From Paracoccus sp. S1E-3 (GTDB taxonomy: Bacteria; Pseudomonadota; Alphaproteobacteria; Rhodobacterales; Rhodobacteraceae): a stretch of 64,000 nt of DNA. The stretch lies in the NCBI RefSeq assembly GCF_013868135.1, contig NZ_JACEMU010000016.1, positions 1 through 64,000 of the forward strand, in the 5' to 3' direction. Positions 44,808 to 56,824 of the stretch are shown piece by piece; within the stretch, counting starts at the first letter, position 1, and every line of letters begins with the position of its first letter. The notes under the pieces were generated by a model that saw nothing but the letters and a program-made list of their open reading frames with translations, was not told where the DNA came from and did not search any database. The translations under genes and the position numbers were made by a program.

Positions 44808-46481
44808 TCAGGGCGCGAGGCGGCTGATGATCGCGGTGACCTCGGGCTTCTTGCCGACCTCCTCCATGGCCACCTGCCGGGTGATCTTCTTCACCGCTTC
44901 CTCAAGCTTCTGGTCATCGGCGACGGTCTTGGCATCCGCGCGTTCCAGGAACTCGGCCAGTTCGGCCTCGATCTGCTGGGCGACGGGGGTGTTGGAGCGG
45001 CCCTTCTCGGGCAGGCCCATCAACTCGACCCAGGCGTCGGGGAAGGGGTTGTCGCTTTCGTCGACGATCACGCTGACCATGGCGGTGCCGTTCAGCGCCA
45101 TGCGGATGCGGTCGCGCACCACCCCGTCCATGGCCCCGATCAGGACCGAGCCATCCAGATAGATCCGGCCGTGCTCGATCTCCTCGGCATGACGCGGCTG
45201 GTCGCCGGTGATATCCACCATCTGCCCGTTGGTCGCAATGATCGAGGCGATCCCCTTGGCCGCGCCCAGCTTCGCATGTTCGCGCAGATGCATGTGCTCA
45301 CCATGCATCGGGATCAGGATCTTCGGCTTCAGCAGGTCGTGGACCGCCTCCAGATCGGGCCGGTTGGCATGGCCCGAGACGTGATACATCCCGTCATCGG
45401 GGTCAAAAACATTGACGCCCAGATAGGAGAACTGGTTCTGGATGCGGATCACGCTGCGCTCGTTCCCCGGAATGGTGCGCGAGCTGAACAGGAAGCTGTC
45501 CCCGTCCTTCAGACGCAGGCCCAGATAGGTGCCACGCGCCAGTTGCGCGGTGGCCGCGCGGCGTTCGCCCTGGCTGCCGGTGGCGATCAGCATCACCTTG
45601 TTGCGGGGCAGATCGGCAGCTTCTTCGGGGCTGATGGTCTTGGGAAAGCGCGTCAGAATGCCGGTTTCCTGCGCGGTGGTAACCATCTTGCGCATGGCGC
45701 GGCCCAGCAGGCAGACCTTGCGGTCGGCGGCGATCGCCGCCTCGGCCAGGGTTTTCAGGCGCGCGACGTTGGAGGCGAAGGTCGTGGCCACCACCATGTT
45801 CGGCTGTGCCATGACGAAATCCAGGATCGGATTGGCCAGCACGGCCTCGGACCGGCCGGGATGCAGGCTGAAGACGTTGGTGGAATCGCAGGTCAGCACC
45901 TTCACGCCCGCGCCTTCATTGGCGATCTCGTGCCAGAGGATCGGGTCGAAGGGCTCGCCCACCACCGGGGTGCCGTCCAGCTTGAAATCGCCCGTATGCA
46001 CGATCCGCCCGGCAGGCGTATCGATAATCAGCGCCGAGCTTTCCGGGATCGAGTGGCTGATCGGCACGAACTGGACCTTGAAGGGGCCCGCTTCGATGCT
46101 GTCGGGGCGCGGTTCGTGGATATGGATCGCGTCGGTGGGCTGGCCGCGCTCTTCCATCTTCATCCGCGCAAGCGCGCCGGTGAATTTGCGGCAATGAATC
46201 GGCGCCCCGACCCGGTCCCAAAGCAGGCCGAGCGCACCCACATGGTCCTCATGCGCATGGGTGATGAAAATGGCGTCGATACGATCCTTGTTGGCGGTGA
46301 GCCAGGCGGTATCGGCCATGATCAGGTCAATGCCGGGCGTGGTGTCCATGTCGCCGAAAGTGACGCCCAGATCGACGACGATCAGGCGCTCCCGGCCGGG
46401 TTCGCCATAGCCGTAGACATAGGCGTTCATGCCAATTTCGCCCGCGCCGCCGAGCGGCAGATAGATCAGACGGTCAGACAT
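44808..46481 (-). CDS. rnj: Ribonuclease J
   Basis: Metallo-beta-lactamase/beta-CASP nuclease with endo- and 5'-exoribonuclease activity, active in mRNA decay and rRNA maturation. 557 residues. Zn-binding HAHEDH at 75-80, further ligands in HTGDFKLDG, the beta-CASP motifs (CDSTNV; GSQGE), and a C-terminal domain. The start MSDRLIYLPLGG has AAGGAGG six bases upstream; an earlier ATG lies inside coaX. It overlaps coaX by 8 bp. RNase J and RNase E coexist in many alphaproteobacteria, relevant to processing of the sRNA array at 19.3 kb. Confidence 0.96.
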   Translation of the reverse strand: MSDRLIYLPLGGAGEIGMNAYVYGYGEPGRERLIVVDLGVTFGDMDTTPGIDLIMADTAWLTANKDRIDAIFITHAHEDHVGALGLLWDRVGAPIHCRKFTGALARMKMEERGQPTDAIHIHEPRPDSIEAGPFKVQFVPISHSIPESSALIIDTPAGRIVHTGDFKLDGTPVVGEPFDPILWHEIANEGAGVKVLTCDSTNVFSLHPGRSEAVLANPILDFVMAQPNMVVATTFASNVARLKTLAEAAIAADRKVCLLGRAMRKMVTTAQETGILTRFPKTISPEEAADLPRNKVMLIATGSQGERRAATAQLARGTYLGLRLKDGDSFLFSSRTIPGNERSVIRIQNQFSYLGVNVFDPDDGMYHVSGHANRPDLEAVHDLLKPKILIPMHGEHMHLREHAKLGAAKGIASIIATNGQMVDITGDQPRHAEEIEHGRIYLDGSVLIGAMDGVVRDRIRMALNGTAMVSVIVDESDNPFPDAWVELMGLPEKGRSNTPVAQQIEAELAEFLERADAKTVADDQKLEEAVKKITRQVAMEEVGKKPEVTAIISRLAP

Positions 46482-47253
46482 TGTCCGCCTCCTTGTTGAA
46501 ATCATAGATAAGCCGCAGTCCGTGCACGGTCAGGTCGTCTTCGATGCTGTCGAAAACATCCGTCCCCTGTTCGAACAGCGGCGCCAAGCCGCCGGTTGCA
46601 ATCACTTTCATCGGGCGGTCACGCTCATCACGGATCTTGGCGATGATGCCCTCGACCAGGCCGATATAGCCCCAGAAGATGCCTGACTGAATACAGGCCA
46701 CGGTATTGGTGCCGATGACCCGCTCGGGCCGGGTCACGTCGACATGCGGAAGCGAGGCCGCCCCCATATGCAGCGCCTCGAGGCTGAGATTGACGCCGGG
46801 CGCGATCACCCCGCCGATATAGGCGCCATCCGTATCGGCCACATCGAAAGTGGTGGCGGTGCCGAAATCGACCACGATCAGATCGCCGCCGTGGCGCGCA
46901 TGGGCGCCCCAGGTATTCACGATGCGGTCGGGGCCGACGGTCGCGCCGGCATCGACGCGCGGATAGGCGGGCAGCAGGCAGTCGGGCTTGCCGACCACCA
47001 GCGGCCGTGTGTTGAAGTAGCGGCTGCACAGCACCCGCAGGTTGAAGACCACACGCGGCACCGTGGACGAGATGATGCAGCTGTCAATGTCCAGTTCGAA
47101 ATGCGTCAGCGAAATCAGCGTCTGCAGCCAGACGTAATATTCATCCGCCGTGCGCTTGTGATCGGTGGCGATGCGCCAGTGGGACAGGAATTTCTCGCCA
47201 TTCCAGATGGAAAAGACGGTGTTGGTGTTACCCGTATCAATACAAAGCAGCAT
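46474..47253 (-). CDS. coaX: Type III pantothenate kinase
   Basis: First enzyme of coenzyme A synthesis, the CoaX type. 259 residues. [17 protein letters not shown] holds the catalytic Asp6 and phosphate-binding loop; VGPDRIVNTWGAHA and VVDFGTATTFDV are the other family motifs. It overlaps birA by one base and rnj by eight, the usual nuoN-birA-coaX-rnj order of this group. Confidence 0.96.
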   Translation of the reverse strand: MLLCIDTGNTNTVFSIWNGEKFLSHWRIATDHKRTADEYYVWLQTLISLTHFELDIDSCIISSTVPRVVFNLRVLCSRYFNTRPLVVGKPDCLLPAYPRVDAGATVGPDRIVNTWGAHARHGGDLIVVDFGTATTFDVADTDGAYIGGVIAPGVNLSLEALHMGAASLPHVDVTRPERVIGTNTVACIQSGIFWGYIGLVEGIIAKIRDERDRPMKVIATGGLAPLFEQGTDVFDSIEDDLTVHGLRLIYDFNKEADNV

Positions 47254-48005
47254 CAGAAATACACATCTGCGGCGGGGACCGCCTGGCGGCCTGCGGCGGT
47301 GGTCAGAATCAGTGCGCCGCTGGCGTCGATGCCGTCAAAGCGGCCGGTCAGTTCGGTCGTGCCGGTGCGCGCGGTGATGGTCTCGCCCAGCCTGGCGGCG
47401 CGGGCCAGAAAGGCGTCGCGGATGGGGGCGAAACCCTCGGTCAGCAGGCGCGCTTCCCATGCGGCGAAGGCGGGGGCGAGCAGGTCGAGGAAGTCCTCGG
47501 GCGAGATGGTGATGCCGGTTTCCCCGGCCACGCTGACGGGCGCGAAGGCCGCGCCGGGATCGGGGGGCGGGGCGGCGGCAAGGTTCACACCGATCCCCAC
47601 CGCCAGCGCAGAGACCCGCGGGCCCTGCCCCGCGCTTTCCAGCAGGATGCCCGCGACCTTGCCGCCATTCAGCAGCACATCATTGGGCCATTTCAGCGCC
47701 AGCCGTGCCGAAGGCCCGCAGGTCGCGCCCAATGCGTCAGACAGCGCCAGCGCCGCGACAAAGGAATAAAGCGCCGCCTGACTGGCATCCCCTTCCGGGC
47801 GCAGGGCCAGCGATCCCGCGAAATTGCCGGGCGGCATCGCCCAGCTTCGGCCACGCCGCCCGCGGCCCTGATACTGGTCATGAGTGATGACCCAGGCCCT
47901 GCCACCCATCCGGGCGGCAAGGCGCAGCGCCTCGGCATTGGTGGACGGACTGCGTGGCAGGACATGCCGCGCCACGCCCTCGGGCCAGGGGGGCAGCTCC
48001 GTCAA
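47253..48005 (-). CDS. birA: Biotin--[acetyl-CoA-carboxylase] ligase
   Basis: Attaches biotin to carboxyl carrier proteins. 250 residues, the short form without an N-terminal DNA-binding domain, so it is not a repressor of the E. coli type. [10 protein letters not shown], the biotinyl-AMP loop [33 protein letters not shown] and the C-terminal SH3-like domain ([14 protein letters not shown]) are visible. It overlaps nuoN by 4 bp, as in the Paracoccus denitrificans complex I operon. Confidence 0.95.
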   Translation of the reverse strand: MTELPPWPEGVARHVLPRSPSTNAEALRLAARMGGRAWVITHDQYQGRGRRGRSWAMPPGNFAGSLALRPEGDASQAALYSFVAALALSDALGATCGPSARLALKWPNDVLLNGGKVAGILLESAGQGPRVSALAVGIGVNLAAAPPPDPGAAFAPVSVAGETGITISPEDFLDLLAPAFAAWEARLLTEGFAPIRDAFLARAARLGETITARTGTTELTGRFDGIDASGALILTTAAGRQAVPAADVYF

Positions 48006-49492
48006 TGGGCTGTGGTCGCAGCGGCGGCGGTTTCCCCCGCCGGTTGCGCATCCACGATCATCAGCGATTCCGCCGCACGGGCGGCCGCACGGTCAACACC
48101 CAGCATCGAGATCGACCCCAGCAGCACGGCCGCCGCCGCACCGACCAGCATCACATAGGATACCGGCCCCATGCGGCTGTTGACCGGATCGGTCTCGGCC
48201 CCGAAATACATGTAGTAGACGATGCGCAGGTAATAGAACGCCCCGATCACCGAGGCGATCACCCCGGCCACCGCCAGCCAGCCCATCCCGGCATCGACAG
48301 CCGCGTTCAGCACGCTCAGCTTGGCGAAGAAGCCCAGCATCGGCGGCACCCCGGCGAGGCTGAAGAACAGGATCAGCACCGCGATGGCCTTGACGGGTTC
48401 GGCCCGCGCGAACTGGTTCAGCCCGGCCAGATCGGAAACCGGCTGGCCATCGCGCTCCAGCGACAGGATCCAGGCGAAGACGCCCACATTCATCAGCGCA
48501 TAGATCGCCATATACATCAGCATTGCCTGCACGCCGGTGGCGGTGCCCGCCGCCAGACCCATCAGCGCAAAGCCCATATGCGCGATCGAGGAGTAGGCCA
48601 TCAGGCGCTTGATATTGGTCTGCCCGATCCCCGCGATGGAGCCGAGGAACATCGACAGCAGCGCCAGCACGGCGATGATCTGGCCCCAATCCCCCGGCAC
48701 GCGGCCAAAGGCATCGGTCAGCAGCCGGGCCAGCAGCGCCATGGCGGCGACCTTGGGCGCGGTGGCGAAGAAGGCGGTGACCGGCGTGGGCGAGCCTTCG
48801 TAAACGTCGGGCGTCCACATGTGGAACGGCACCGCGCTGACCTTGAAGGCCAGACCGACGATCACGAACACCATGCCGAACAGCAGGCCGACCGGCAGCG
48901 CGCCGCCCTGCACCACATTGATGATCCCAGCGAAATTCGTCGTCCCGGCGAAGCCATAGATTAGCGAAGCCCCATAGAGCAGCAAGCCCGAGCTGAGCGA
49001 GCCGAGCACGAAATATTTCAGACCCGCTTCCGAGGATTTCGCCGAATCGCGGCGCATGGCGGCGACGACGTAAAGGGCCAGCGATTGCAGCTCCAGCCCC
49101 ATATAAAGGGTCAGCAGGTCGGCGGCCGAGACCATCACCATCATGCCGACGACCGACAGCGCGATCAGGATCGGATATTCGAAGCGCAGCGCGTTGCGAT
49201 GCTGCAGATAGTCCACGCTCATCGCCAGCACGGCGGCGGCCGAGGTGAGAATCAGGATCTTGCAGAAGCGCGCGAAGCCATCGGCCACATACATGTCGAA
49301 GAAGGCCGCGCCCTCGCTGCCCCGGCCGATGCCGATATAGAAGGCCAGCAGCAGGAAGACGGCCACCGTCGTCCACATCAGCAGGCCGCCGATGCGGTCC
49401 TTGCCGAAATAGGCCCCCGCCAGCAGCGCCAGCAGGGCATAACCCGCCAGCAGGGCTTCCGGCATGATGATCGTAAAATCGAGCGAAGTCAT
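48002..49492 (-). CDS. nuoN: NADH-quinone oxidoreductase subunit N
   Basis: Antiporter-like proton-pumping membrane subunit (Nqo14). 496 residues with about 14 helices. [26 protein letters not shown] and [15 protein letters not shown] are the conserved pump motifs; the Lys in FKVSAVPFH and the buried Lys near IKRLMAYSS are present. The start [13 protein letters not shown] at 49492 fits; upstream frame is nuoM overlap. 10 bp after nuoM. Confidence 0.96.
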   Translation of the reverse strand: MTSLDFTIIMPEALLAGYALLALLAGAYFGKDRIGGLLMWTTVAVFLLLAFYIGIGRGSEGAAFFDMYVADGFARFCKILILTSAAAVLAMSVDYLQHRNALRFEYPILIALSVVGMMVMVSAADLLTLYMGLELQSLALYVVAAMRRDSAKSSEAGLKYFVLGSLSSGLLLYGASLIYGFAGTTNFAGIINVVQGGALPVGLLFGMVFVIVGLAFKVSAVPFHMWTPDVYEGSPTPVTAFFATAPKVAAMALLARLLTDAFGRVPGDWGQIIAVLALLSMFLGSIAGIGQTNIKRLMAYSSIAHMGFALMGLAAGTATGVQAMLMYMAIYALMNVGVFAWILSLERDGQPVSDLAGLNQFARAEPVKAIAVLILFFSLAGVPPMLGFFAKLSVLNAAVDAGMGWLAVAGVIASVIGAFYYLRIVYYMYFGAETDPVNSRMGPVSYVMLVGAAAAVLLGSISMLGVDRAAARAAESLMIVDAQPAGETAAAATTAH

Positions 49493-49502
49493 GACGGTCC
49501 TC

Positions 49503-51086
49503 TCAGTGCGCAGCGGCGGCCGTGTCGGCGCCGGTCGTTGCCTCGACCACGCGATAGGCGGCCGGGTCTTCAGGCATGCCTTCGGTGGCGGCACGAACAT
49601 GGGTCACCAGCGCTTCGACACTGGGTCCGGTGATGTCGGTGACGGCGCGCGGATAGATCCCCAGCCACAGCGTCATCACGATCAGCGGCACGAAGATCCA
49701 GCGCTCGCGCGCGTCCATGTCGGTGATCGACTTCAGGCTTTCCTTCACCAGCGCGCCCAGCGTCACCCGACGGTAAAGCCACAGCGCATAAGCCGCCGAC
49801 AGGATCACGCCGGTGGTGGCGATCGTCGCAACCCAGGTATTTTCGCGGAAGGTGCCAAGCAGCGTCAGGAACTCGCCCACGAAGCCCGAGGTGCCGGGCA
49901 GCCCGACATTGGCCATGGTGAAGAACATGAACACCAGCGCATATTTCGGCATCCGGTTCACCAGCCCGCCATAGGCGTCGATCTCGCGCGTGTGCATGCG
50001 GTCATAGATGACGCCGACCAGCAGGAACAGCGCACCCGAGACGAAGCCATGCGACAGCATCTGGAAGATCGCGCCATCGACGCCGACCTGGTTGGCGGCG
50101 AAGATGCCCATGGTGACATAGCCCATATGCGCGACCGAGGAATAGGCGATCAGCTTCTTCATATCGCTCTGCACCAGCGCCACGAGCGAGGTGTAGACGA
50201 TGGCGATCGCCGACAGCCAGAACACCACCGGCTGGAAGATATCGGAGGCCACCGGGAACATCGGCAGCGAGAAGCGCAGGAAGCCGTAGCCCCCCATCTT
50301 CAGCAGCACCGCCGCCAGCACGACCGAGCCGGCCGTCGGGGCCTGAACGTGCGCATCCGGCAACCAGGTATGGACCGGCCACATCGGCATCTTCACCGCG
50401 AAGCTGGCGAAGAAGGCCAGGAACAGCAGCGTCTGCAGGCCGCCGAAAATGGTCCAACCAAGGAAATGCAGCGGCTCGGACGAGAAGTCGAAGGCCAGCA
50501 GCTGTTCGATATCGGTGGTCCCGGCGGCGCGATACATCACCACCATGGCGACCAGCATCAGCACCGAGCCGAGGAAGGTATAGAGGAAGAACTTGAATGC
50601 CGCATAGATGCGGTTCTGGCCGCCCCAGATGCCGATGATCAGGAACATCGGGATCAGGCCGGCTTCGAAGAACAGGTAGAACAGGATCAGATCCAGCGCC
50701 GTGAAGACGCCGATCATCAGCCCCTCCAGCACCAGGAAGGCGATCATGTATTCCTTGACGCGCTTGTCCACATCCCAGGTCGACAGGATGGTGATCGGCA
50801 TCAGGAAGGTGGTCAGCAGAACGAACAGGACCGAAATCCCATCGACGCCCATCTTGTAGCGCAGGCCCATGATCCAGCTGCGGTCTTCCACGAACTGGAA
50901 GCCGGTATTGGCCGGATCGAAGCCGAACAGCACTGTCAGCGAGATCAGGAAGGTCGCGGTGGTCGCAATCAGCGCCAGCCATTTGGCGTTGCGGTTGGCC
51001 GCCGCATCACTGCCGCGCAGGAACACGGCCAGGATCAGCGCCGAAACCAGCGGCAGGAAGGTGATGATCGAGAGGATATTGGTCAT
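49503..51086 (-). CDS. nuoM: NADH-quinone oxidoreductase subunit M
   Basis: Antiporter-like pump subunit (Nqo13). 527 residues, 14 helices. Signatures: [18 protein letters not shown] with the conserved membrane Glu, [27 protein letters not shown], and [18 protein letters not shown]. The C-terminal 35 residues form an Ala-rich tail ([14 protein letters not shown]) beyond the last helix. It starts one base from the nuoL stop. Confidence 0.97.
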   Translation of the reverse strand: MTNILSIITFLPLVSALILAVFLRGSDAAANRNAKWLALIATTATFLISLTVLFGFDPANTGFQFVEDRSWIMGLRYKMGVDGISVLFVLLTTFLMPITILSTWDVDKRVKEYMIAFLVLEGLMIGVFTALDLILFYLFFEAGLIPMFLIIGIWGGQNRIYAAFKFFLYTFLGSVLMLVAMVVMYRAAGTTDIEQLLAFDFSSEPLHFLGWTIFGGLQTLLFLAFFASFAVKMPMWPVHTWLPDAHVQAPTAGSVVLAAVLLKMGGYGFLRFSLPMFPVASDIFQPVVFWLSAIAIVYTSLVALVQSDMKKLIAYSSVAHMGYVTMGIFAANQVGVDGAIFQMLSHGFVSGALFLLVGVIYDRMHTREIDAYGGLVNRMPKYALVFMFFTMANVGLPGTSGFVGEFLTLLGTFRENTWVATIATTGVILSAAYALWLYRRVTLGALVKESLKSITDMDARERWIFVPLIVMTLWLGIYPRAVTDITGPSVEALVTHVRAATEGMPEDPAAYRVVEATTGADTAAAAH

Positions 51087-51087
51087 C

Positions 51088-53235
51088 TTACATGCTCCCC
51101 CGCGCCATCACCCAGATCAGCAGCGCCACGATCCCCAACACCATCGCGAAGGCATAGTGGAACAGATAGCCCGACTGCATCCGGCCAGCGAAGCGGGTCA
51201 GCCGCGGGATCAGCCCCATGGCCACGCCATTGATCGCGCCGTCGATGACACGCCCATCCCCCCCGGTCCAGAGCGCGCGGCCCAGCCACAGGGTCGGCCG
51301 CACGAAGACGCGGTCGTAGATCTCGTCGAAATACCATTTGTTCAGCAGGAAGTTATAGAGCGGGCGCTGCGTCGCGGCCAGCTTCGCGGGCGCCTCGGGA
51401 TAGCGGATATACATCATCCAGGCGGTGAATAGCCCGATCAGCATGGCGATGAAGGGCGAAACCTTCACCCATTTCGGCGCCTCATGGGCTTCGGTCATGA
51501 CGTGGTTGTTGGGCGACATGTAGATCGCGCCACCCATGGCCTCGGGCGTCTGGTCGGGTGCGACGGCGACGACGGCGTGATCGCCCTCGGTTTCGGCGGC
51601 GGTTTCGGCGGCGGCCGGTTCGGCAGCGGTTTCCGCGACAGGCGCTTCTGCGGTCGCCGTTTCGCTCGCCGGGGTTGCTTCGGCCCCGGCGGTGGCGGCA
51701 TGTTCGCCGGCAGCCTTGATGCCGAAGAATTCGTTCACCCGGTCATGGTCGCCGAAGAAGGGCTGATACCAGACCATGCCGGCGAAGATTGCCCCAATGG
51801 CCAGAACGCCCAGCGGCACGGTCATCACCGGCGGCGATTCATGGGCATGGTCATGGGCGTGATGATCGCCGCGCGGCGTGCCCCAGAAGGTCATGAACAT
51901 CAGCCGCCAGCTGTAGAAGCTGGTGAAGCCGGCCGCGATCACCAGCGCCCAGAAGGCGAACTGATTGCTGACCCAGGCGCTTTCGATGATGGCGTCCTTG
52001 GACAGGAAGCCGGCAAAGCCGATGGTGGTCAGCGGAATGCCGACGCCGGTGATGGCGAGCGTGCCGATCAGCATCGCCCAGAAGGTCAGCGGGATCTTTT
52101 TCCTCAGCCCACCATAGTTCCGCAGGTCCTGCTCGTGATGCATCGCATGGATCACGGAACCGGCGCCGAGGAACAGCATCGCCTTGAAGAAGGCATGCGT
52201 CAGCAGGTGGAACATCGCCGCCGAATAGACCCCGGAGCCCGCCGCCACGAACATATAGCCAAGCTGCGAACAGGTCGAATAGGCGATGACGCGCTTGATG
52301 TCGTTCTGCACCAGACCCACGGTCGCGGCGAAGAAGGCGGTGCAGGCCCCGATCACGGTGATGAACAGCCGCGCATCGGTCGCGAATTCATAAAGCGGCG
52401 ACATCCGGCAGACCAGGAACACCCCCGCCGTCACCATGGTCGCGGCGTGGATCAGCGCCGAAACCGGGGTCGGACCCTCCATCGCGTCGGGAAGCCAGGT
52501 GTGCAGGAAAAGCTGCGCCGATTTCCCCATCGCGCCGATGAACAGCAGCACTCCCAGCAGGTTCGCCGCGTTCCAGTCGCGCCACAGGAAATGCACCGAG
52601 GTCTCGGCGATGGCGGGCACCTGCGCGAAGATCTCGTCAAAGACCACGGTGCCGGTCAGCCACCACATCCCGAAGATCCCCAGCAGGAAGCCGAAATCGC
52701 CTACGCGGTTGACGATGAACGCCTTCATCGCCGCCGCATTGGCCGAGGGCTTCTTGTAGTAAAAGCCGATCAGCAAATAGGAGGCGACGCCGACGCCCTC
52801 CCAGCCGAAGAACATCTGCAGCAGGTTGTCGGCCGTCACCAGCGCCAGCATGGCGAAGGTGAAGAAGGACAGATAGGCGAAGAAGCGCGCCTTGTAATGC
52901 TCGGAATGGTCCCAGCTTTCATCATGGGCCATGTAGCCGATCGAATACAGGTGAACCAGCGCCGAGACCGTGGTGACCACGATCAGCATGATCGCGGTCA
53001 GCCGGTCCAGCCGGATCGCCCATTGCGACACGAAATCGCCCGCGACAATCCAGTCCAGCAGCGGAATATGCTGGGTGACGCCGTCAAAGCCCAGAAATAC
53101 GATCCAGCTGAGCGCGCAGCACAGGAACAGGATGCCGGTGGTCAGATATTGGGCGGCTTGCTCGCCAATGACGCGCCAGCCGAAACCGGCGATCAGCGCG
53201 CCGATCAAGGGCGCAAACAGGATGAACTGGACCAT
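51088..53235 (-). CDS. nuoL: NADH-quinone oxidoreductase subunit L
   Basis: Distal pump subunit (Nqo12) with the long lateral helix. 715 residues, longer than the roughly 610 of E. coli. Motifs: [70 protein letters not shown]. Between about residues 507 and 585 it has an Ala/Glu/Thr/Pro-rich low-complexity insertion before the lateral helix, which accounts for the extra length. It lies 6 bp after nuoK. Confidence 0.97.
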   Translation of the reverse strand: MVQFILFAPLIGALIAGFGWRVIGEQAAQYLTTGILFLCCALSWIVFLGFDGVTQHIPLLDWIVAGDFVSQWAIRLDRLTAIMLIVVTTVSALVHLYSIGYMAHDESWDHSEHYKARFFAYLSFFTFAMLALVTADNLLQMFFGWEGVGVASYLLIGFYYKKPSANAAAMKAFIVNRVGDFGFLLGIFGMWWLTGTVVFDEIFAQVPAIAETSVHFLWRDWNAANLLGVLLFIGAMGKSAQLFLHTWLPDAMEGPTPVSALIHAATMVTAGVFLVCRMSPLYEFATDARLFITVIGACTAFFAATVGLVQNDIKRVIAYSTCSQLGYMFVAAGSGVYSAAMFHLLTHAFFKAMLFLGAGSVIHAMHHEQDLRNYGGLRKKIPLTFWAMLIGTLAITGVGIPLTTIGFAGFLSKDAIIESAWVSNQFAFWALVIAAGFTSFYSWRLMFMTFWGTPRGDHHAHDHAHESPPVMTVPLGVLAIGAIFAGMVWYQPFFGDHDRVNEFFGIKAAGEHAATAGAEATPASETATAEAPVAETAAEPAAAETAAETEGDHAVVAVAPDQTPEAMGGAIYMSPNNHVMTEAHEAPKWVKVSPFIAMLIGLFTAWMMYIRYPEAPAKLAATQRPLYNFLLNKWYFDEIYDRVFVRPTLWLGRALWTGGDGRVIDGAINGVAMGLIPRLTRFAGRMQSGYLFHYAFAMVLGIVALLIWVMARGSM

Positions 53236-53241
53236 GTCTGT

Positions 53242-53607
<366 letters not shown>

Positions 53608-53611
53608 TTAG

Positions 53612-54073
53612 TCAGTTGCCGCCCATCTGAGGCAGATCGCAGCCGCAGGCAAGGTTGAAACGCTTGCCGTCGACCGTGATGGCCGAACTGTTGACCGTTC
53701 CGCTCTGCGGCATCCAGCCAAGGCCTTGCAGGCGTCCCGAAATCGCGGTGACCGAGTGGTCGGGCGAAAAAAACCCCATCACACTGTACTCGCCGCCCAT
53801 CCAGACCGCCTGTTCACGCGCGCAGTCGTAATAGACGACGATCTGTTCGCCTTCGCACCTGCCGCTGGTGATCTTCTGGCGTACGGTCGTCGCGCTGATG
53901 CGCTCGGCGGGGCCCGAAAATACAGTCCTCTCAGGGCTGAAGTAGCTGTCGGCACATTGCCTCCCCCGCTCCACGCCGGAACGGGTAGGAGCGACAGGCC
54001 TGCAGGCATCGGCGGCGGTGCCAACCATGGCCAGCCCCGTCCCCGCCGTCGGATATGCCCAGACCTTCCGCAT
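53612..54073 (-). CDS. Hypothetical protein inside the nuo operon
   Basis: 153 residues from MRKVWAYPTAGTGLAMVG, perhaps exported although the N-terminus is a poor signal peptide. The body has six Cys, including CADSYFSPERTVF, SGRCEGEQIVVYYDC and a C-terminal FNLACGCDLPQMGG. I do not recognise a family. Its place between nuoJ and nuoK corresponds to one of the unidentified reading frames of the Paracoccus complex I cluster. A start 27 codons upstream is possible but overlaps nuoJ. Confidence 0.6.
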   Translation of the reverse strand: MRKVWAYPTAGTGLAMVGTAADACRPVAPTRSGVERGRQCADSYFSPERTVFSGPAERISATTVRQKITSGRCEGEQIVVYYDCAREQAVWMGGEYSVMGFFSPDHSVTAISGRLQGLGWMPQSGTVNSSAITVDGKRFNLACGCDLPQMGGN

Positions 54074-54093
54074 CGGTTCTTTGGTCCCTCTTC

Positions 54094-54696
54094 CTACAGC
54101 CCTTGACCCGGCTTCACGTCGCGCAGTTCCAGCTGCTTTTTGGGGTCTGTCCACATCTGCTTCAGCACGTTCTGCCGCTTGATGTCACGACGGTGGCGCA
54201 TGGTCAGCACGATGGCCCCGATCATCGCCACCAGCAGGATCAGACCTGCCAACTGGAAGGCTAGGAAATAGCGGTCATACAGCACCGCGCCGAGGGCATT
54301 GGTGTTCCAGGTATTTTCCACCATCGGGGCGGCACGCAGATCGGCCGCGCCGTCAGCCGTGATCCAGCCCGCGAAGCTCATCCCCAGCACGGTCAGCAAA
54401 ACCGCCGCGACCACCAGGCCCAGCGGCAGGAAGCGCGCCAGTTCGCCCTTCAGTTCGGCGAAATCGATGTCGAGCATCATCACCACGAACAGGAACAGCA
54501 CCGCCACCGCGCCGACATAGACGATGATCAGCAGCATGGCGACGAATTCGGCGCCCTGCAGCACGAACAGGCCGGCCGCGCACAGGAAGGTCAGGATCAG
54601 CCACAGGACCGAATGGACCGGGTTTTTCGACAGCACGACCATGAAGCCCGCAAGACAGGCCACGACCGCGAACAGATAGAATGCAAAGACGGTCAC
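54094..54696 (-). CDS. nuoJ: NADH-quinone oxidoreductase subunit J
   Basis: Membrane subunit (Nqo10), 200 residues with five transmembrane helices. [28 protein letters not shown] is the conserved helix that carries the pi-bulge region central to the E-channel; [14 protein letters not shown] is also typical. It overlaps the upstream CMD-like gene by 4 bp. Confidence 0.96.
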   Translation of the reverse strand: MTVFAFYLFAVVACLAGFMVVLSKNPVHSVLWLILTFLCAAGLFVLQGAEFVAMLLIIVYVGAVAVLFLFVVMMLDIDFAELKGELARFLPLGLVVAAVLLTVLGMSFAGWITADGAADLRAAPMVENTWNTNALGAVLYDRYFLAFQLAGLILLVAMIGAIVLTMRHRRDIKRQNVLKQMWTDPKKQLELRDVKPGQGL

Positions 54697-55097
54697 GCCT
54701 CGTTCTCCTCGTCATAGACGCTGGCCGCGATGCCAAGCGCCTTCTGCATGGCGGGCAGGCCCGCGAACATGCTCATCTGATAGATGGTTTCCGCGATCTC
54801 GCGCTTGGTCGCCCCGGCTTCCAGCGCGTGGCGGATGGTCAGGCGCAGCTGCGGTTCCGCCAGCGCGCCCTGCACGGTGATCGCGCCGATGGTCAGCAGA
54901 AGCCGGGTCTTGGCGTCCAGCCCCTCGCGGTTGAAGGTGCGGCCGAACCACATCTCCAGCACATCGGCGGGCATGGTGGGCACCAGCTTTTCAAAGGCCT
55001 TGGTGTCGACCTTTTCCAGCGCCGGGTTGAACGCGCGCGCCATGTCCTGCCCCTGCTGGAGCATCTGCTGGAACAGAAGGGCGAATGCGTCGGTCAT
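54693..55097 (-). CDS. Carboxymuconolactone decarboxylase-like protein
   Basis: 134 residues, all-helical. [64 protein letters not shown] is the CMD/AhpD-like core. The CxxC pair of AhpD peroxidase is absent, so it is closer to the gamma-carboxymuconolactone decarboxylase or YurZ type. It overlaps nuoI and nuoJ by 4 bp each, so it is translated with complex I; whether it helps assembly or is a passenger is unknown. Confidence 0.85.
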   Translation of the reverse strand: MTDAFALLFQQMLQQGQDMARAFNPALEKVDTKAFEKLVPTMPADVLEMWFGRTFNREGLDAKTRLLLTIGAITVQGALAEPQLRLTIRHALEAGATKREIAETIYQMSMFAGLPAMQKALGIAASVYDEENEA

Positions 55098-55585
55098 CGG
55101 TAAGGCGCATCCAGCGCGAGGTTGCGGGCGATTTCGGGTTCCCAGCGATCACCGTTCTGCAGCAGGCGTTCCTTGTCGAAGAACAGTTCCTCGCGGGTTT
55201 CGGTGGCGAATTCGAAATTCGGACCCTCGACGATGGCATCGACCGGGCAGGCCTCTTGGCAGAAGCCGCAATAGATGCACTTGGTCATGTCGATGTCGTA
55301 GCGCGTCGTCCGGCGCGAGCCGTCGTCGCGGGGTTCGGCATCAATGGTGATCGCCTGCGCGGGGCAGATCGCCTCGCACAGCTTGCAGGCGATGCAGCGC
55401 TCCTCGCCCGAGGGATAGCGGCGCAGCGCGTGCTCGCCCCGGAATCGCGGCGAGAGCGGGCCTTTCTCATGCGGGTAGTTGATGGTTTCCTTCGGGCCGA
55501 AGAAATACTTCACCCCCAGCCCGAACCCCTTGATGAAGTCCCAGAGGAAGAAATACTTCGTCGCCCGGGCCAGATCGAATGCCAT
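55094..55585 (-). CDS. nuoI: NADH-quinone oxidoreductase subunit I
   Basis: Peripheral-arm subunit (Nqo9) carrying iron-sulfur clusters N6a and N6b. 163 residues with two [4Fe-4S] motifs, [12 protein letters not shown] and [12 protein letters not shown], each followed by Pro, and the N-terminal amphipathic helix that contacts the membrane ([20 protein letters not shown]). Confidence 0.98.
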   Translation of the reverse strand: MAFDLARATKYFFLWDFIKGFGLGVKYFFGPKETINYPHEKGPLSPRFRGEHALRRYPSGEERCIACKLCEAICPAQAITIDAEPRDDGSRRTTRYDIDMTKCIYCGFCQEACPVDAIVEGPNFEFATETREELFFDKERLLQNGDRWEPEIARNLALDAPYR

Positions 55586-55587
55586 GT

Positions 55588-55758
55588 TCAGCGCTCCTTC
55601 AGGCGTTCCGCGACGAAACGGTCGAATGCGGCGACAAGGGCGCGCACATGCGCCGAGTCGCGGTCAAGCCCGGCATGATCGGCCAGGAAATGCGCGAATT
55701 CGGCCTTGTCGGTTTCGCTGGCGTTCGCAAGGGCGAGGGCGATGGTTTGCTCCGACAT
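55588..55758 (-). CDS. 56-residue hypothetical protein between nuoH and nuoI
   Basis: Starts [21 protein letters not shown] and continues with two predicted helices ([35 protein letters not shown]). No Cys or membrane segment. It is 4 bp after nuoH and 2 bp before nuoI, so probably co-translated. I do not recognise a family; in size and position it resembles one of the small unidentified frames of Paracoccus nqo clusters. Confidence 0.55.
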   Translation of the reverse strand: MSEQTIALALANASETDKAEFAHFLADHAGLDRDSAHVRALVAAFDRFVAERLKER

Positions 55759-55762
55759 GGTA

Positions 55763-56824
55763 TCAGCCTCCGGTAACGGCGGCGCCGATGGGCGCCAGGT
55801 GGTCCCAGCGGGCCCAGAAGCCGCCGAGGATTTCATAACGGGCGAGGATCGCGACGATGACGACCCAGGCCAGCGACAGCGGCAGGAAGACCTTCCACCC
55901 GATCCGCATCAGCTGGTCATAGCGATAGCGCGGCACGATCGCCTTCACCATCGAGAACATCCAGAACCAGAACCACATCTTCAGCACCATCCACAGCGCG
56001 CCGTCCGGCAGGCCGGGGATCGGCGACAGCCAGCCGCCGAAGAACAGCAGCGAAATCAGCGCGCACATCAGATACATGGCGATGTATTCGCCGGCCATGA
56101 ACAGCAGATACGGGGTCGATCCGTATTCGACCATGTGGCCAGCGACCAGTTCCGATTCCGCTTCCGCCAAATCGAAGGGCGGCCGGTTGGTTTCGGCAAG
56201 CGCCGAGATGAAGAACAGCGCCAGCATCGGCAGGTGCGGCAGCCAGTACCAGCTGAGCAGCCCATAGCCGCTTTGGGCATTGACGATGGCCGTCAGGTTC
56301 ATCGACCCCGAGGAGATGATGATCCCGATGATGATCAGCCCCATCGAGACCTCATACGAGATCATCTGCGAGGCGGACCGCAGCGAGGCGAGGAACGGAT
56401 ATTTGGAGTTCGAGGCCCAGCCGCCCATGATGGTGCCGTAAACCTCGAGGCTGGACATCGCAAAAATGAACAGGATGCCCACGTTGATATTGGCCATCAC
56501 CCAGCCTTCGGCAAAGGGCACGGCGACAAAGCCGATCAGCGCCAGCGCCATGGCAAGGAACGGGGCCAGGAAGAAGACGAACTTGTCCGACCCGGCAGGC
56601 ACGACGATTTCCTTGAACACGTATTTGATCGCGTCCGCGAAGGTCTGCAGCAAGCCCCAGGGCCCCACCACGTTCGGGCCGCGCCGCATCTGCACGGCGG
56701 CCCAGATCTTGCGGTCGCCGTAGACCATGAAGATCAACGAGATCATCACGAAGGCGATCACCGCCAGCCCCTGCGCCAGCAGGATGATGGCGCTGCCCAA
56801 GGTGGATGCCCAGAAGTCAGCCAT
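55763..56824 (-). CDS. nuoH: NADH-quinone oxidoreductase subunit H
   Basis: Membrane subunit (Nqo8) forming the quinone chamber at the junction of the two arms. 353 residues, eight helices. [35 protein letters not shown] and [24 protein letters not shown], the acidic quinone-site loop, are intact. Its start overlaps the preceding lipoprotein gene by 8 bp. Confidence 0.98.
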   Translation of the reverse strand: MADFWASTLGSAIILLAQGLAVIAFVMISLIFMVYGDRKIWAAVQMRRGPNVVGPWGLLQTFADAIKYVFKEIVVPAGSDKFVFFLAPFLAMALALIGFVAVPFAEGWVMANINVGILFIFAMSSLEVYGTIMGGWASNSKYPFLASLRSASQMISYEVSMGLIIIGIIISSGSMNLTAIVNAQSGYGLLSWYWLPHLPMLALFFISALAETNRPPFDLAEAESELVAGHMVEYGSTPYLLFMAGEYIAMYLMCALISLLFFGGWLSPIPGLPDGALWMVLKMWFWFWMFSMVKAIVPRYRYDQLMRIGWKVFLPLSLAWVVIVAILARYEILGGFWARWDHLAPIGAAVTGG

